Below, piece after piece: positions 42,856 to 51,435 of a stretch of DNA of 64,000 bases. The number at the start of each line of letters is the position of its first letter. Position 1 is the stretch's first letter. The position numbers were made by a program, and so were the translations under genes. The stretch comes from Erythrobacter sp. HL-111 (GTDB lineage: Bacteria; Pseudomonadota; Alphaproteobacteria; Sphingomonadales; Sphingomonadaceae). A model generated the notes under the pieces. It was not told the DNA's origin. It did not search any database and saw only the letters and a program-made list of their open reading frames with translations. The stretch covers positions 496,001-560,000 of the forward strand of contig NZ_LT629743.1 in assembly GCF_900105095.1 (NCBI RefSeq). Direction: 5' to 3'.

Positions 42856-42923
42856 TCCTCGCTCACGCGACCTGAAGGTCGCATCGCTGCGGGCGGGCGG
42901 TTGCCCTTGCGGCGCTTCGCGCC
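42856..42923 (-). repeat. Dispersed hairpin repeat, copy B
   Basis: Read on the minus strand it begins GGCGC-GAA-GCGCC, continues GCAAGGGCAACCGCC, forms GCGACCT-TC-AGGTCGC and ends GTGAGCGAGGA. It aligns base for base with copy A at 30759-30825 apart from small gaps, and the first stem differs by a compensating C-G to G-C swap. It fills most of the 152-bp gap between tRNA-Leu and the dehydrogenase gene. Confidence 0.7.
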
Positions 42924-42928
42924 GGGGG

Positions 42929-42948
42929 GCCAGCAAGTCGGAGCTGGC
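42929..42948 (-). terminator. Hairpin just after the dehydrogenase stop
   Basis: GCCAGC (42929-42934) pairs with GCTGGC (42943-42948) around eight bases, two bases beyond the dehydrogenase stop codon. No T run follows, so this is a weak or rho-linked terminator, or part of the adjoining repeat. Confidence 0.4.
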
Positions 42949-42950
42949 GC

Positions 42951-44327
42951 TTAGCCTACGAAAATCGACTTCGCGTTGGCGAATTCCTTGACCCCGCAGC
43001 CGCCGTGTTCGCGGCCATAGCCCGAATTCTTGACCCCGCCGAAGGGCATCGAGGGGTCGGCGACCCCGAAGGTGTTCACGAACACCATGCCGGTATCGAA
43101 ATGCTGCGCCGCGAGCCTGATCGCGCGATCCTCGTCTTTCGAGAAGATGCCCCCGCCAAGGCCGTAGCGGCTGTCATTGGCGAGCCGCATCGCGTCCTCG
43201 TCGTCCTTCGCGCGGATGACCGAGGCGACGGGGCCGAACAACTCGTCGTCATAGGCGGGCTGGCCCGGCGCGACATCGGCAAGGATGCTCGGCGGGTAGA
43301 ACCAGCCCCTGCCTTCGGGAATCTGGCAGCCGGTGACGACGCGCGCGCCCTTTTCGATGCTTTCGTCGACCTGGGCCTGGAGCTTTTCGCGCAGGTCCTC
43401 CCGCGCCATCGGACCGAGGCCGGTTTCCTCGTCGAAGGGATCGCCCGGCCGCGCCGCCTCCATCGCGGCGGTGAACTTCTCCATGAACTCGTCATGCACC
43501 GCATCGGTCACGATGAACCGCTTGGCGTTGATGCAGGTCTCGCCGTTGTTGTAGAGCCGCCCGGCGGCGCAGGTCTTCGCGGCGAGATCCACGTCGGCAT
43601 CCTCGAGCACGAGATAGGCGTCGTTCGATCCCAGCTCGAGCACGGTCTTCTTGTTGAGCCGGCCCGCCTGTTCGGCGATCGCGCTTCCCGCCGTGTCGCT
43701 GCCGGTCAGGGTCACCCCGCGGACCTTGTCGTGCGCGATGATCGCGTCGGAGACATCGTGGTCGATCACGAGCACGGTGAAGAGATTTTCGGGCAGCCCC
43801 GCGTCCTCGAAAATCTCGCGCAGCCTGAGCCCGCTCCCGGTGCAGTTCTCGGCGTGCTTGAGCAGCACGCCATTGCCCGTCATCAGGTTGGCGATGGCAT
43901 AACGCACCACCTGGTAGGCGGGAAAGTTCCAGGGCTGGATGCCGTAGATCACGCCGATCGGCTGATAGGTGACGATCCCGCGCTTGGCGTTCGCGGGATC
44001 GCGTGTCTCTTCGGCGAGTTCCTTCGGCCCCTGTTCGGCGGTGTAGTCGCAGATGCCCGCGCACAGGTCGATTTCGTCGCGGCTGTCGCCGATCAGCTTG
44101 CCGACCTCGCGGCTCATGATCTGCGCGAGTTCTTCCTTGCGTTCGCGCAGCGCCTTGCCGAGCGCGCGCAGCACCCCGGCGCGGTGTTCGTGGGTGGTGA
44201 GGCGCCAGTCCTCGAAGGCCGCGTGGCAGCGATCCACCGCCGCCTTCGCTTCTGCCTCGCTCATGCGCGGGTAGCGCTCCAGTTCCTCGCCGGTCGCGGG
44301 GTCGATGGTGATGGCGGGATCGGGCAT
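42951..44327 (-). CDS. NAD(P)-dependent succinate-semialdehyde dehydrogenase family
   Basis: A 458-residue aldehyde dehydrogenase. It shows the Rossmann-region QPWNFPAYQVVRYAIANL, the catalytic Glu block VLELGSNDAYLVLED, the nucleophile Cys265 in NNGETCINAKRF and the terminal MPFGGVKNSGYGREHG. Length and the ITIDPATGEELERYP opening match GabD/Sad-type enzymes that oxidise succinate semialdehyde to succinate. Substrate is inferred. AAGGAGACCG before ATG 44327 fixes the start; the frame runs on upstream to 44474 without family sequence. Confidence 0.9.
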   Translation of the reverse strand: MPDPAITIDPATGEELERYPRMSEAEAKAAVDRCHAAFEDWRLTTHEHRAGVLRALGKALRERKEELAQIMSREVGKLIGDSRDEIDLCAGICDYTAEQGPKELAEETRDPANAKRGIVTYQPIGVIYGIQPWNFPAYQVVRYAIANLMTGNGVLLKHAENCTGSGLRLREIFEDAGLPENLFTVLVIDHDVSDAIIAHDKVRGVTLTGSDTAGSAIAEQAGRLNKKTVLELGSNDAYLVLEDADVDLAAKTCAAGRLYNNGETCINAKRFIVTDAVHDEFMEKFTAAMEAARPGDPFDEETGLGPMAREDLREKLQAQVDESIEKGARVVTGCQIPEGRGWFYPPSILADVAPGQPAYDDELFGPVASVIRAKDDEDAMRLANDSRYGLGGGIFSKDEDRAIRLAAQHFDTGMVFVNTFGVADPSMPFGGVKNSGYGREHGGCGVKEFANAKSIFVG

Positions 44328-44472
44328 GGGGCGGTCTCCTTGGGGGCTGCGGGGCGGCTGCTGCCCCATCAACGGCCCGGAAAGCCGCGCCGTTCCTCCT
44401 CCTGCCGCGCTGCAATTTCGCTTGATCTTCTGCGCGCTGTTTGGAAACACCGCAGTGCTCCAGAGGGGACCC

Positions 44473-46314
44473 ATGCTTTCCTATCCATCCTATCACGCCA
44501 TCGCGGCCATGGCGGTGACTATCGCCATGTTCGTCGCCTTCGCGCGGGGCCGGCTGTCGGTCGAGATCGTCAGCCTGATGACGATCGCGGTGATCGCGGT
44601 CGGGCTGTGGTTCTTCCCGCTCGAGGGGACGAGCAAGACCGACGGGATCGCACTCGCCTTCGGCGGCTTCGGGCATTACGCGCTCATCACGATCTGTGCG
44701 CTGATGATCATGGGCCGCGGCCTTGTTGTCACCGGGGCGCTGGAGCCGGCGGCGCGGTTTCTCGAACAGGTGTTCCGCTTCAACCTGCAGATCGGGCTGC
44801 TGGTGTCGCTGCTGATCGCCATGGTCCTGTCGATGGCGGTGAACGACACGCCGGTTCTGGTCCTGCTGCTGCCGATCTTCGTCTCGCTCGCCGCGAAGGG
44901 GGCGATGCCGGCCTCCAAGACGCTGATCCCGCTCAACGCCGCGGTGCTGATCGGCGGGATGGCGACGACCATCGGCACCTCGACCAACATCCTCGTCACC
45001 TCGATCGCGATGGACCTGGGGATGGAGGAGATGGGGGTGTTCCACTTCACCCCGATCGTGCTGTTCGCGGCGGTGATCGCGCTGCCCTATCTCTGGCTCG
45101 TCATGCCGCGCCTGCTCGGCGACAACAGCGTCGAACCCGACGCTTCGCCGCGGATGTTCCACACCCGCCTGCGGGTCGGGGTAGACAGCATCCTGGCGGG
45201 TTCCGAACTGCCTGCGGTCAAGGACAAGCTGCCCGCCAACATCACCTTCCACGACCCGCCAAGCGGCGCGCTCCAGCCGCGGCAGAAACTCCACATCTCG
45301 GGCACGCACGATGCGCTGGAGGAGGCGACCCGCGCGCTCAAGGGCGAACTCGCGCCGACCTGGGTGCTCGATCGCATTCGCCGCATGAGCCGGGCGGAGG
45401 GCAAGGACATCGTCTCGGCCGAGATGACGGTGACGGCGGATTCGCGCCTCATCGCCCGCACGCTGCCTTCCTCTGGGATCGCCGATCTCTATTCGGTCGC
45501 CGTGCTCGGCGTCCACCGGCCCAAACGGCTCGGCGTGGGGGAGAAGGACCAGTATTCCGAGGGCGGCGACCTCAGGATCCGCGAAGGCGACGTGCTGCTC
45601 GTGATGGGGCTGGAGGAGGATCTCCAGAACTTCGCCCGCAACGACAGCCTGCTCCTGCTCGAAGGCTCGCGCGAATTGCCGCGCCGTTCGAAGGCGGTGC
45701 TGTCGGCGGTCATCATGGGCACGGCCATCGCCACCGCCTCGATCGGGGTCCCGTGGATCGGGGCGGAGGGGATCACCTTGCTCAAGCTCCCGATCGCGAT
45801 TTCCGCGCTGATGGGGGCGATCGCGATGTTCGTGACCGGCTGCGTCAAGTTCGACCGCGTGGGCCGGGCGCTGTCGGCGAGGGTGATCGTGCTGGTCGCG
45901 GCGAGCATCGCGATCGGGCGCATCGTCCTTGAAAGCGGGGCGGCGGCGTGGCTGGGAGAGACGCTCTCGATCGCGCTCGTCTTCCTGCCGCCCGCGCTGG
46001 TGCTGGCCGCGATCATGATCTTCGTCACGCTGCTCACCAATTTCGCCTCGAACGCGACCGCGGCGACCGTGGGCACGCCGATCGCCTTCAGCATTGCCGA
46101 ACAGCTCGGCCTTCCGCCCGAACCCCTGGTGCTCGCCGTGCTGTTCGGCTGCAACCTGTGCTATGCGACGCCGATCGCCTACCAGACCAACATGTTGATC
46201 ATGGCGGAAGGTTCCTACGAATTCGCGGACTACATCCGCACCGGGGTCCCGCTGGTGGCGCTGATGGTGACGACGCTCTCGATCCTGCTGGTGATCTTTT
46301 ACGGGATGGGATGA
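44473..46314 (+). CDS. SLC13/DASS-type permease with TrkA-C domains
   Basis: A 613-residue membrane protein. An N-terminal block of helices contains the DASS-like motifs SMAVNDTPVLVLLLPIF and TTIGTSTNILVTSIAMDLG. A soluble middle region (about residues 215-400) holds two RCK_C/TrkA-C-like domains, as in RGDLRIREGDVLLVMG-type sequence. A second helix block repeats the signature as TLLTNFASNATAATVGTPIAF. Family members carry sulfate, dicarboxylates or other anions with sodium; the substrate is unknown. ATG 44473 is chosen; the frame reaches further upstream. Confidence 0.85.
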   Translation: MLSYPSYHAIAAMAVTIAMFVAFARGRLSVEIVSLMTIAVIAVGLWFFPLEGTSKTDGIALAFGGFGHYALITICALMIMGRGLVVTGALEPAARFLEQVFRFNLQIGLLVSLLIAMVLSMAVNDTPVLVLLLPIFVSLAAKGAMPASKTLIPLNAAVLIGGMATTIGTSTNILVTSIAMDLGMEEMGVFHFTPIVLFAAVIALPYLWLVMPRLLGDNSVEPDASPRMFHTRLRVGVDSILAGSELPAVKDKLPANITFHDPPSGALQPRQKLHISGTHDALEEATRALKGELAPTWVLDRIRRMSRAEGKDIVSAEMTVTADSRLIARTLPSSGIADLYSVAVLGVHRPKRLGVGEKDQYSEGGDLRIREGDVLLVMGLEEDLQNFARNDSLLLLEGSRELPRRSKAVLSAVIMGTAIATASIGVPWIGAEGITLLKLPIAISALMGAIAMFVTGCVKFDRVGRALSARVIVLVAASIAIGRIVLESGAAAWLGETLSIALVFLPPALVLAAIMIFVTLLTNFASNATAATVGTPIAFSIAEQLGLPPEPLVLAVLFGCNLCYATPIAYQTNMLIMAEGSYEFADYIRTGVPLVALMVTTLSILLVIFYGMG

Positions 46315-46405
46315 GGGGCGCTTTCATCGGGCGGCGCTGCGTGTAAGATCGCGCGGACGGACGATCCCGCGCGAGGCGGGGGCAAGGAAACGGGGAGACG
46401 AGACG

Positions 46406-47728
46406 ATGATGAAGCATCTGATGGCGGGCGCGGCGCTGGCATTGACGATGGCGGTGCCGGCGCAGGCCGACGCGCTGCGAGACGCGGTGAGCGAGGACAT
46501 GCCCGGCCTCGTCGAGCTTTACCAGGACCTCCACGCCAATCCCGAACTTTCCTTCCAGGAATTCGAAACGTCGAAGAAGCTCGCCGCGCGCGCCCGGGAA
46601 CTCGGCTTCGAGGTGACCGAGGGCGTGGGCCAGACCGGCGTCGTCGCGGTGATGCGGAACGGCGAGGGGCCGGTCGTCATGCTGCGCGCCGACATGGACG
46701 CGCTGCCCGTGACCGAACAGACCGGGCTGCCCTATGCGTCGCAGGCGCGCGGCACGCCCGAAAGCGGGGTCGAAAGCGGGATCATGCACGCCTGCGGCCA
46801 TGACACGCACATGGCCGCGTGGGTCGGCACGGCGCAGCTCATGGCGGAGCGGCGCGATCAATGGTCCGGCACGCTCGTCATGATCCTCCAGCCTGCCGAG
46901 GAACTCGGCCTCGGCGCGCTCGCCATGCTCGAGGACGGGCTGTTCGAGCGGTTCCCGAAGCCCGACTACGTGCTCGGCTTCCACGATGCGGCGCAGGCGC
47001 CTGCCGGCATGATCGGCTATTCCAAGGGCTACGCGCTGGCGAATGTCGACAGCGTCGACATCAAGGTGAAAGGCATCGGCGGGCACGGCGCCTATCCACA
47101 CACGACCAAGGACCCGATCGTGATCGCGGCGAGCATCGTCACGCGCCTGCAGACGCTGGTGAGCCGCGAGACGAACCCGCTCGATTCGGCGGTGGTGACG
47201 GTGGGCAGCTTCCTTGCCGGGACCAAGCACAACATCATTCCCGACGAGGCGAGGCTGCAACTGACCGTCCGCTCCTATGGCGATGACACGCGGGCCGCGC
47301 TGCTCGACGGCATCCGCCGCATCGCCCGGGCCGAAGCGCTCGCGGCGGGCCTGCCCGAGGACCTGCTGCCCGAGGTCACGGTGGAGGAGCCCTATACGCC
47401 CTCGACCTACAACACGCCCGAATTCACCGAGGAGGTGATGGCGGTGCTGAAAGAGCGCTTTCCCGAGCGCGTGTTCGAGGTGCCGAGCGTGATGGGCGGA
47501 GAGGATTTCGGCCAGTTCTACCGCGCGGACCCGGACAACATCGAATCGCTCATCTTCTGGGTCGGCGGGGTGCCGCAGGACGAATACGAGGCGGCGCAGC
47601 GCGGCGAGGTCGAACTCGTCAGCCTCCATTCGCCCTTCTGGGCGCCGGACGCGCCGGTCGTGATCGCGACCGCGACCGAGGCGATGACCGCAGCGACGCT
47701 CGACCTGTTGGCGAAGCAGGGCGGGTGA
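46406..47728 (+). CDS. Exported M20-family amidohydrolase
   Basis: A 440-residue metallo-amidohydrolase of the M20D (hippurate hydrolase/IAA-amino-acid hydrolase) group, with a Sec signal peptide ending VPAQA at about residue 22. Metal-site motifs: RADMDALPVTEQTGLPY, MHACGHDTHMAAW, LQPAEELGLGA and SVMGGEDFGQFYR. The Cys in HACGHD is the family's metal ligand. It would cleave N-acyl amino acids or small peptides in the periplasm. GGGAGACGAG precedes ATG 46406. Confidence 0.9.
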   Translation: MMKHLMAGAALALTMAVPAQADALRDAVSEDMPGLVELYQDLHANPELSFQEFETSKKLAARARELGFEVTEGVGQTGVVAVMRNGEGPVVMLRADMDALPVTEQTGLPYASQARGTPESGVESGIMHACGHDTHMAAWVGTAQLMAERRDQWSGTLVMILQPAEELGLGALAMLEDGLFERFPKPDYVLGFHDAAQAPAGMIGYSKGYALANVDSVDIKVKGIGGHGAYPHTTKDPIVIAASIVTRLQTLVSRETNPLDSAVVTVGSFLAGTKHNIIPDEARLQLTVRSYGDDTRAALLDGIRRIARAEALAAGLPEDLLPEVTVEEPYTPSTYNTPEFTEEVMAVLKERFPERVFEVPSVMGGEDFGQFYRADPDNIESLIFWVGGVPQDEYEAAQRGEVELVSLHSPFWAPDAPVVIATATEAMTAATLDLLAKQGG

Positions 47729-47798
47729 TTTCCCCGCCCGTTCCGAAGGTTCCCTGACCGCTCGCCAAGCCGTTCCTGAGACGGGGGAGGGGCTTCGC

Positions 47799-47848
47799 AA
47801 AAATAACGGCCGCCGGGCGCGGGGCGAACCCCGCATCCGACGGCCGTC
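47799..47848 (-). terminator. Terminator of the aceA transcription unit
   Basis: A branched hairpin: ACGGCCG outer arm (47806-47812) pairs with CGGCCGT (47841-47847), with an inner GCGGGG-CGAA-CCCCGC tetraloop stem. On the minus strand it is followed by TTATTTTT (47805-47798), downstream of the 66-residue gene. Confidence 0.85.
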
Positions 47849-47887
47849 TTCTCCTCCCCAGGAGAACCGGTGAAATGCGGCCGGCGT

Positions 47888-48088
47888 TTACTCGGTCGAA
47901 GGCACGTAGGTGCCGAGCCGGTGGTGCAGCGCGTTGATCTTGGCGAGTTCCTCGCGGTCCTCGGTCGTGCGGGCGTGGCTTTCGAGCGCGCGGCGCAGCA
48001 GTTTCATGTCCGCCGTCGAAAGCAGCGCGCGGGCGCGGCCCGGCTCCGATTTCGGCGCGTCGGCGTTGGTGGTGTCGGTATCGCTCAT
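47888..48088 (-). CDS. Small acidic-helical protein of unknown function
   Basis: A 66-residue protein: a polar N-terminal tail (MSDTDTTNADAPKSEPGRAR) and a helical region ADMKLLRRALESHARTTEDREELAKINALHHRLGTYVP. No family recognised. It lies 112 bases downstream of aceA on the same strand, and the terminator follows it, so the two are probably read together. AGGGAGATATTCG before ATG 48088 gives a sound ribosome-binding site. Confidence 0.72.
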   Translation of the reverse strand: MSDTDTTNADAPKSEPGRARALLSTADMKLLRRALESHARTTEDREELAKINALHHRLGTYVPSTE

Positions 48089-48200
48089 CGAATATCTCCC
48101 TGTCCTGCATGGGGTGCAAGTGCGGCTGCGCCGTTCATGCAGACAATGCCGGCATCCCGCAAGGCCGGTTCCTGTGGCCCCGCGGGATGCCGGAACCGGT

Positions 48201-49796
48201 TCACGCCGCTTCGAACTGGTTCATGGTGTTGTCCTTGCCCGCCGCCTTCAGGGCCGCTTCGCCGGCGAAATATTCCTTGTGATCGTCGCCGATGTCCGAG
48301 CCGGCCATGTTCTGGTGCTTCACGCAGGCGATCCCTTCGCGGATTTCCTTGCGCTGCACGTTCTTGACGTAGCCGAGCATGGCTTCCTCGCCGAAATATT
48401 CCCGTGCGAGGTTGTCGGTCGAAAGCGCCGCGGTGTGGTAGGTCGGCAGGGTGATGAGGTGGTGGAAGATGCCCGCGCGCCGGGCTGCATCGGCCTGGAA
48501 ACTGCGGATCTTCGCATCGGCTTCGGCGGCGAGTTCGCTGTCGTCGTAGTCGACGCTCATCAGGCGCGCGCGATCATAGGCGGAGACGTCCTTGCCCGCT
48601 TCCTCCCACGCATCGAACACCTGCTGGCGGAAGTTCAGCGTCCAGTTGAACGAGGGCGAGTTGTTGTAGACCAGCTTCGCGTCCGGAACGGTCTCGCGGA
48701 TCTTGTCGACCATCTCCGCGATCTGTTCGACGTGCGGCTTCTCGGTCTCGATCCAGAGCAGGTCCGCGCCGTTCTGGAGCGAGGTGATGCAGTCGAGCAC
48801 GACCCGGTCGACCCCGGTGCCGGGGCGGAACTGGTAGAGGTTCGACGGGAGCCGCTTGGGCGCCATCAGCTTGCCGTCGCGGCTGATGAAGACCTGTCCG
48901 TTGGTAATGTTCGCGGGATCGACCTCCTCGGCATCGAGGAAGCTGTTGTACTGGTCGCCGAGGTCGCCCGGTTCCTTCGAATAGGCGATCTGCTTGGTCA
49001 GGCCGGCGCCGAGCGAATCGGTGCGCGCGACAATGATGCCGTCGTCGATGCCGAGCTCGAGGAAGGCGTGGCGGCAGGCGCGGATCTTGGCGATGAAATC
49101 CTCGTGCGGGACCGTCACCTTGCCGTCCTGGTGGCCGCACTGCTTTTCGTCGGAGACCTGGTTCTCGATCTGGAGCGCGCAGGCGCCCGCCTCGACCATC
49201 TTCTTGGCGAGGAGATAGGTCGCCTCGGCATTGCCGAACCCTGCGTCGATGTCGGCGATGATCGGCACGACGTGGGTTTCGTAGCTGTCGATGTTCTTCT
49301 GGATCTCGCGGGCCTTGACCTCGTCACCCGCCTCGCGCGCCGCGTCGAGCGCGCGGAACATCATGCCGAGCTCGCGCGCGTCGGCCTGCTTGAGAAAGGT
49401 GTAAAGCTCGCCGATCAGGTCCGGCACGGCGGTCTTCTCGTGCATCGACTGGTCGGGCAGCGGGCCGAAATCGCTCCGCAGCGCGGCCACCATCCAGCCC
49501 GAAAGATAGAGGTAGCGACGCTTGGTCGAGCCGAAATGCTTCTTGATGGAGATCATCTTCTGCTGGCCGATGAAGCCGTGCCAGCAACCGAGCGACTGGG
49601 TATACTGCGACGGATCGGCGTCGTAGGCCGCCATGTCCTCGCGCATGATCTTCGCGGTGTACTTCGCGATGTCGAGCCCGGTGCGGAAACGGTTCTGGAT
49701 GACCATGCGCGCGGCGCTTTCGGGGTCGATCCCGACCCAGTTGCCGTTCTTGCCGACGACGTTCTGCATATGGGCGATGGTGTCCTGGTAGGTCAT
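48201..49796 (-). CDS. aceA: Isocitrate lyase
   Basis: A 531-residue enzyme that splits isocitrate into succinate and glyoxylate, opening the glyoxylate shunt for growth on acetate or fatty acids. The active-site loop reads DEKQCGHQDGKVTVPHEDF with Cys220. KQCGH instead of the commoner KKCGH, together with the 531-residue length, matches the Pseudomonas aeruginosa-type subgroup. ATG 49796 follows GGAGATCGAACAG; the longer frame to 49841 is not supported. Malate synthase is not in the window. It is divergent from a likely regulator. Confidence 0.96.
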   Translation of the reverse strand: MTYQDTIAHMQNVVGKNGNWVGIDPESAARMVIQNRFRTGLDIAKYTAKIMREDMAAYDADPSQYTQSLGCWHGFIGQQKMISIKKHFGSTKRRYLYLSGWMVAALRSDFGPLPDQSMHEKTAVPDLIGELYTFLKQADARELGMMFRALDAAREAGDEVKAREIQKNIDSYETHVVPIIADIDAGFGNAEATYLLAKKMVEAGACALQIENQVSDEKQCGHQDGKVTVPHEDFIAKIRACRHAFLELGIDDGIIVARTDSLGAGLTKQIAYSKEPGDLGDQYNSFLDAEEVDPANITNGQVFISRDGKLMAPKRLPSNLYQFRPGTGVDRVVLDCITSLQNGADLLWIETEKPHVEQIAEMVDKIRETVPDAKLVYNNSPSFNWTLNFRQQVFDAWEEAGKDVSAYDRARLMSVDYDDSELAAEADAKIRSFQADAARRAGIFHHLITLPTYHTAALSTDNLAREYFGEEAMLGYVKNVQRKEIREGIACVKHQNMAGSDIGDDHKEYFAGEAALKAAGKDNTMNQFEAA

Positions 49797-49927
49797 GGCT
49801 GTTCGATCTCCTTCGTGTCCTGGGGAGTGGATGAACCGCATGTGGCGCGCTGCGGTGCAGCATGACAGGAAAAATTACAGAATATCTTGTCTCTATGGGG
49901 TGATTTCGCGGAAAATCGGTGTAAGAG

Positions 49928-49943
49928 TGTAAAGGTATTTACA
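49928..49943. promoter_or_regulatory. TGTAAA-N4-TTTACA palindrome between aceA and its regulator
   Basis: TGTAAAGGTATTTACA: a perfect 6-bp inverted repeat around GGTA, 26 bases before the regulator start and about 130 bases before aceA. A partial direct copy, GGTGTAAGAG, lies just upstream (49919-49927). A likely operator for the adjacent RamB/ScfR-like protein, by position. Confidence 0.55.
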
Positions 49944-49969
49944 AACCCGATCCGCCCGGAACCCCGATC

Positions 49970-51307
49970 ATGTCCGAAAGTGCCCTTCTCGCCGGACCCT
50001 CCCTGCGCCGCCTGCGCAAACGCGAGGGCCTGACGCAGGCCGCCATGGCCGCCGCGCTCGGCATCTCGCCCTCCTATCTCAACCTCATCGAACGCAACCA
50101 GCGCCCGCTTTCGGCGCGCGTGCTGGTGCAGGTGATCGAACGCTTCGATTTCGACCCCCGGTCCCTGCGCGAGGACGAGGCGATCGGCGGGGTCGACGGG
50201 CTCGTGCGCCGCCTCTCCGACAAGCGATTCGCCGATCTCGGGATCGACCGCGAGGAGGTGCAGGAATTCCTCTCCGCCGCCCCGCAGGCCGCCGCCGCCT
50301 TCGCGCGGCTGTACGACAATGCGGGCGAGGTCGCCGCGCGGGTCGAGGACCCGGAAGGGGACGCACGCGAGGCGGTCGAGCGCTGGCAGAACCACTTCGC
50401 CGATCTCGACCACGCGGCCGAGGACCTCGCCGACGAATTGCGCCTCTCGCGCGGGGACATGGCCGCCGCGCTCGGGGAACGCCTGCGCGAACAGCACCGC
50501 CTGTCGGTCCGGATCCTCCCCGCCGAGGTCATGCCGGGCATGGTCCAGCGACTGGACCTTCACGCGCGGCAATTGCAGCTGTCCGAAATGCTCCCGGGTG
50601 CGGCGCGGCGGTTCCAGATCGCGCGGCAGGTCGGCGCGCTCGAACAGCGCGACGCGATCGAGGAACTGGTCGCGGGCGCGAAGCTCGCCAGCGACGAGGC
50701 GCGCGCGGCCTTCCGCAATCACGTGCTCGACTATCTCGCCGCCGCCCTGCTGATGCCCTATCGCCGCTTCATGCGGGCCTGCGAACAGACCGGCTACGAC
50801 CTCGCCGTGCTCCAGCGGCGATTCGCGGTCAGTTTCGACCAGCTCGCCCAGCGATTGACCACGCTCCAGCGGGTGGGCGAGCGGGGCCTGCCCTTCTTCA
50901 GCGCGCGCTTCGGGCGCACGGGGCGGATGCTCGGCTTCACCGCGGGGGCGAGCGGGGCGCTCTATCCGCTCGCCGGGGCGCGCTGGCCGGCGTGGGTGCC
51001 CTATGCCGCGTTCGAGAGCCGCGGGCAGATGCTCACCCAGGCCGTGACCTTCGGCGAGGGCGAGGCGGCGCCGCGCCACTGGTTCACCATCGCCCGCACG
51101 GTCGAGGTCGACGGGGCGGCGTGTTCGGCCCGGCGCGCGATCGTGCTGGGGGTCGAGGCGCGCTTCGCCGGCGAACTCGCGCAGGCGCGCGGCATCTCGC
51201 TCGCGCCCGAGGACGCGGTCCCGCTGGGCGGCGGCTGCCCGCGCTGCGGCAGGGCGGATTGCCTGACCCCCGCGACCGCACGGCTTGCCCGCGCGCAGCA
51301 ATTGTGA
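49970..51307 (+). CDS. XRE-type short-chain fatty acyl regulator (RamB/ScfR/PrpR-like)
   Basis: A 445-residue DNA-binding protein. Residues 10-65 form a Cro/CI-type helix-turn-helix (LRRLRKREGLTQAAMAAALG and SPSYLNLIERNQRPLS). The centre resembles an IrrE/ImmA-type region, but the expected HExxH is absent (ARRFQIARQVGALEQ). The C-terminal domain ends in a Cys cluster, GGCPRCGRADCLTP. This is the layout of RamB and related regulators of acetate, propionate and glyoxylate genes that sense acyl-CoAs. Divergence from aceA supports control of the glyoxylate shunt. ATG 49970. Confidence 0.88.
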   Translation: MSESALLAGPSLRRLRKREGLTQAAMAAALGISPSYLNLIERNQRPLSARVLVQVIERFDFDPRSLREDEAIGGVDGLVRRLSDKRFADLGIDREEVQEFLSAAPQAAAAFARLYDNAGEVAARVEDPEGDAREAVERWQNHFADLDHAAEDLADELRLSRGDMAAALGERLREQHRLSVRILPAEVMPGMVQRLDLHARQLQLSEMLPGAARRFQIARQVGALEQRDAIEELVAGAKLASDEARAAFRNHVLDYLAAALLMPYRRFMRACEQTGYDLAVLQRRFAVSFDQLAQRLTTLQRVGERGLPFFSARFGRTGRMLGFTAGASGALYPLAGARWPAWVPYAAFESRGQMLTQAVTFGEGEAAPRHWFTIARTVEVDGAACSARRAIVLGVEARFAGELAQARGISLAPEDAVPLGGGCPRCGRADCLTPATARLARAQQL

Positions 51308-51435
51308 ACCCGTTAACCCTCGCAGGACAGGAACGCCGCGGGTTTGCCCGGGCTGTGTAAGGTTTACCGACACTTAAGCTCTCGGCCCTAGAGGGGGGGC
51401 GTGCCCATCCCCGCCACCCGAGGCCCGCTGCGCCG

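Noticed and set aside
48201..49796. KQCGH in isocitrate lyase as a damaged active site
   Set aside because: The catalytic Cys is kept, and KQCGH with a 531-residue length is normal for the Pseudomonas-type subgroup.
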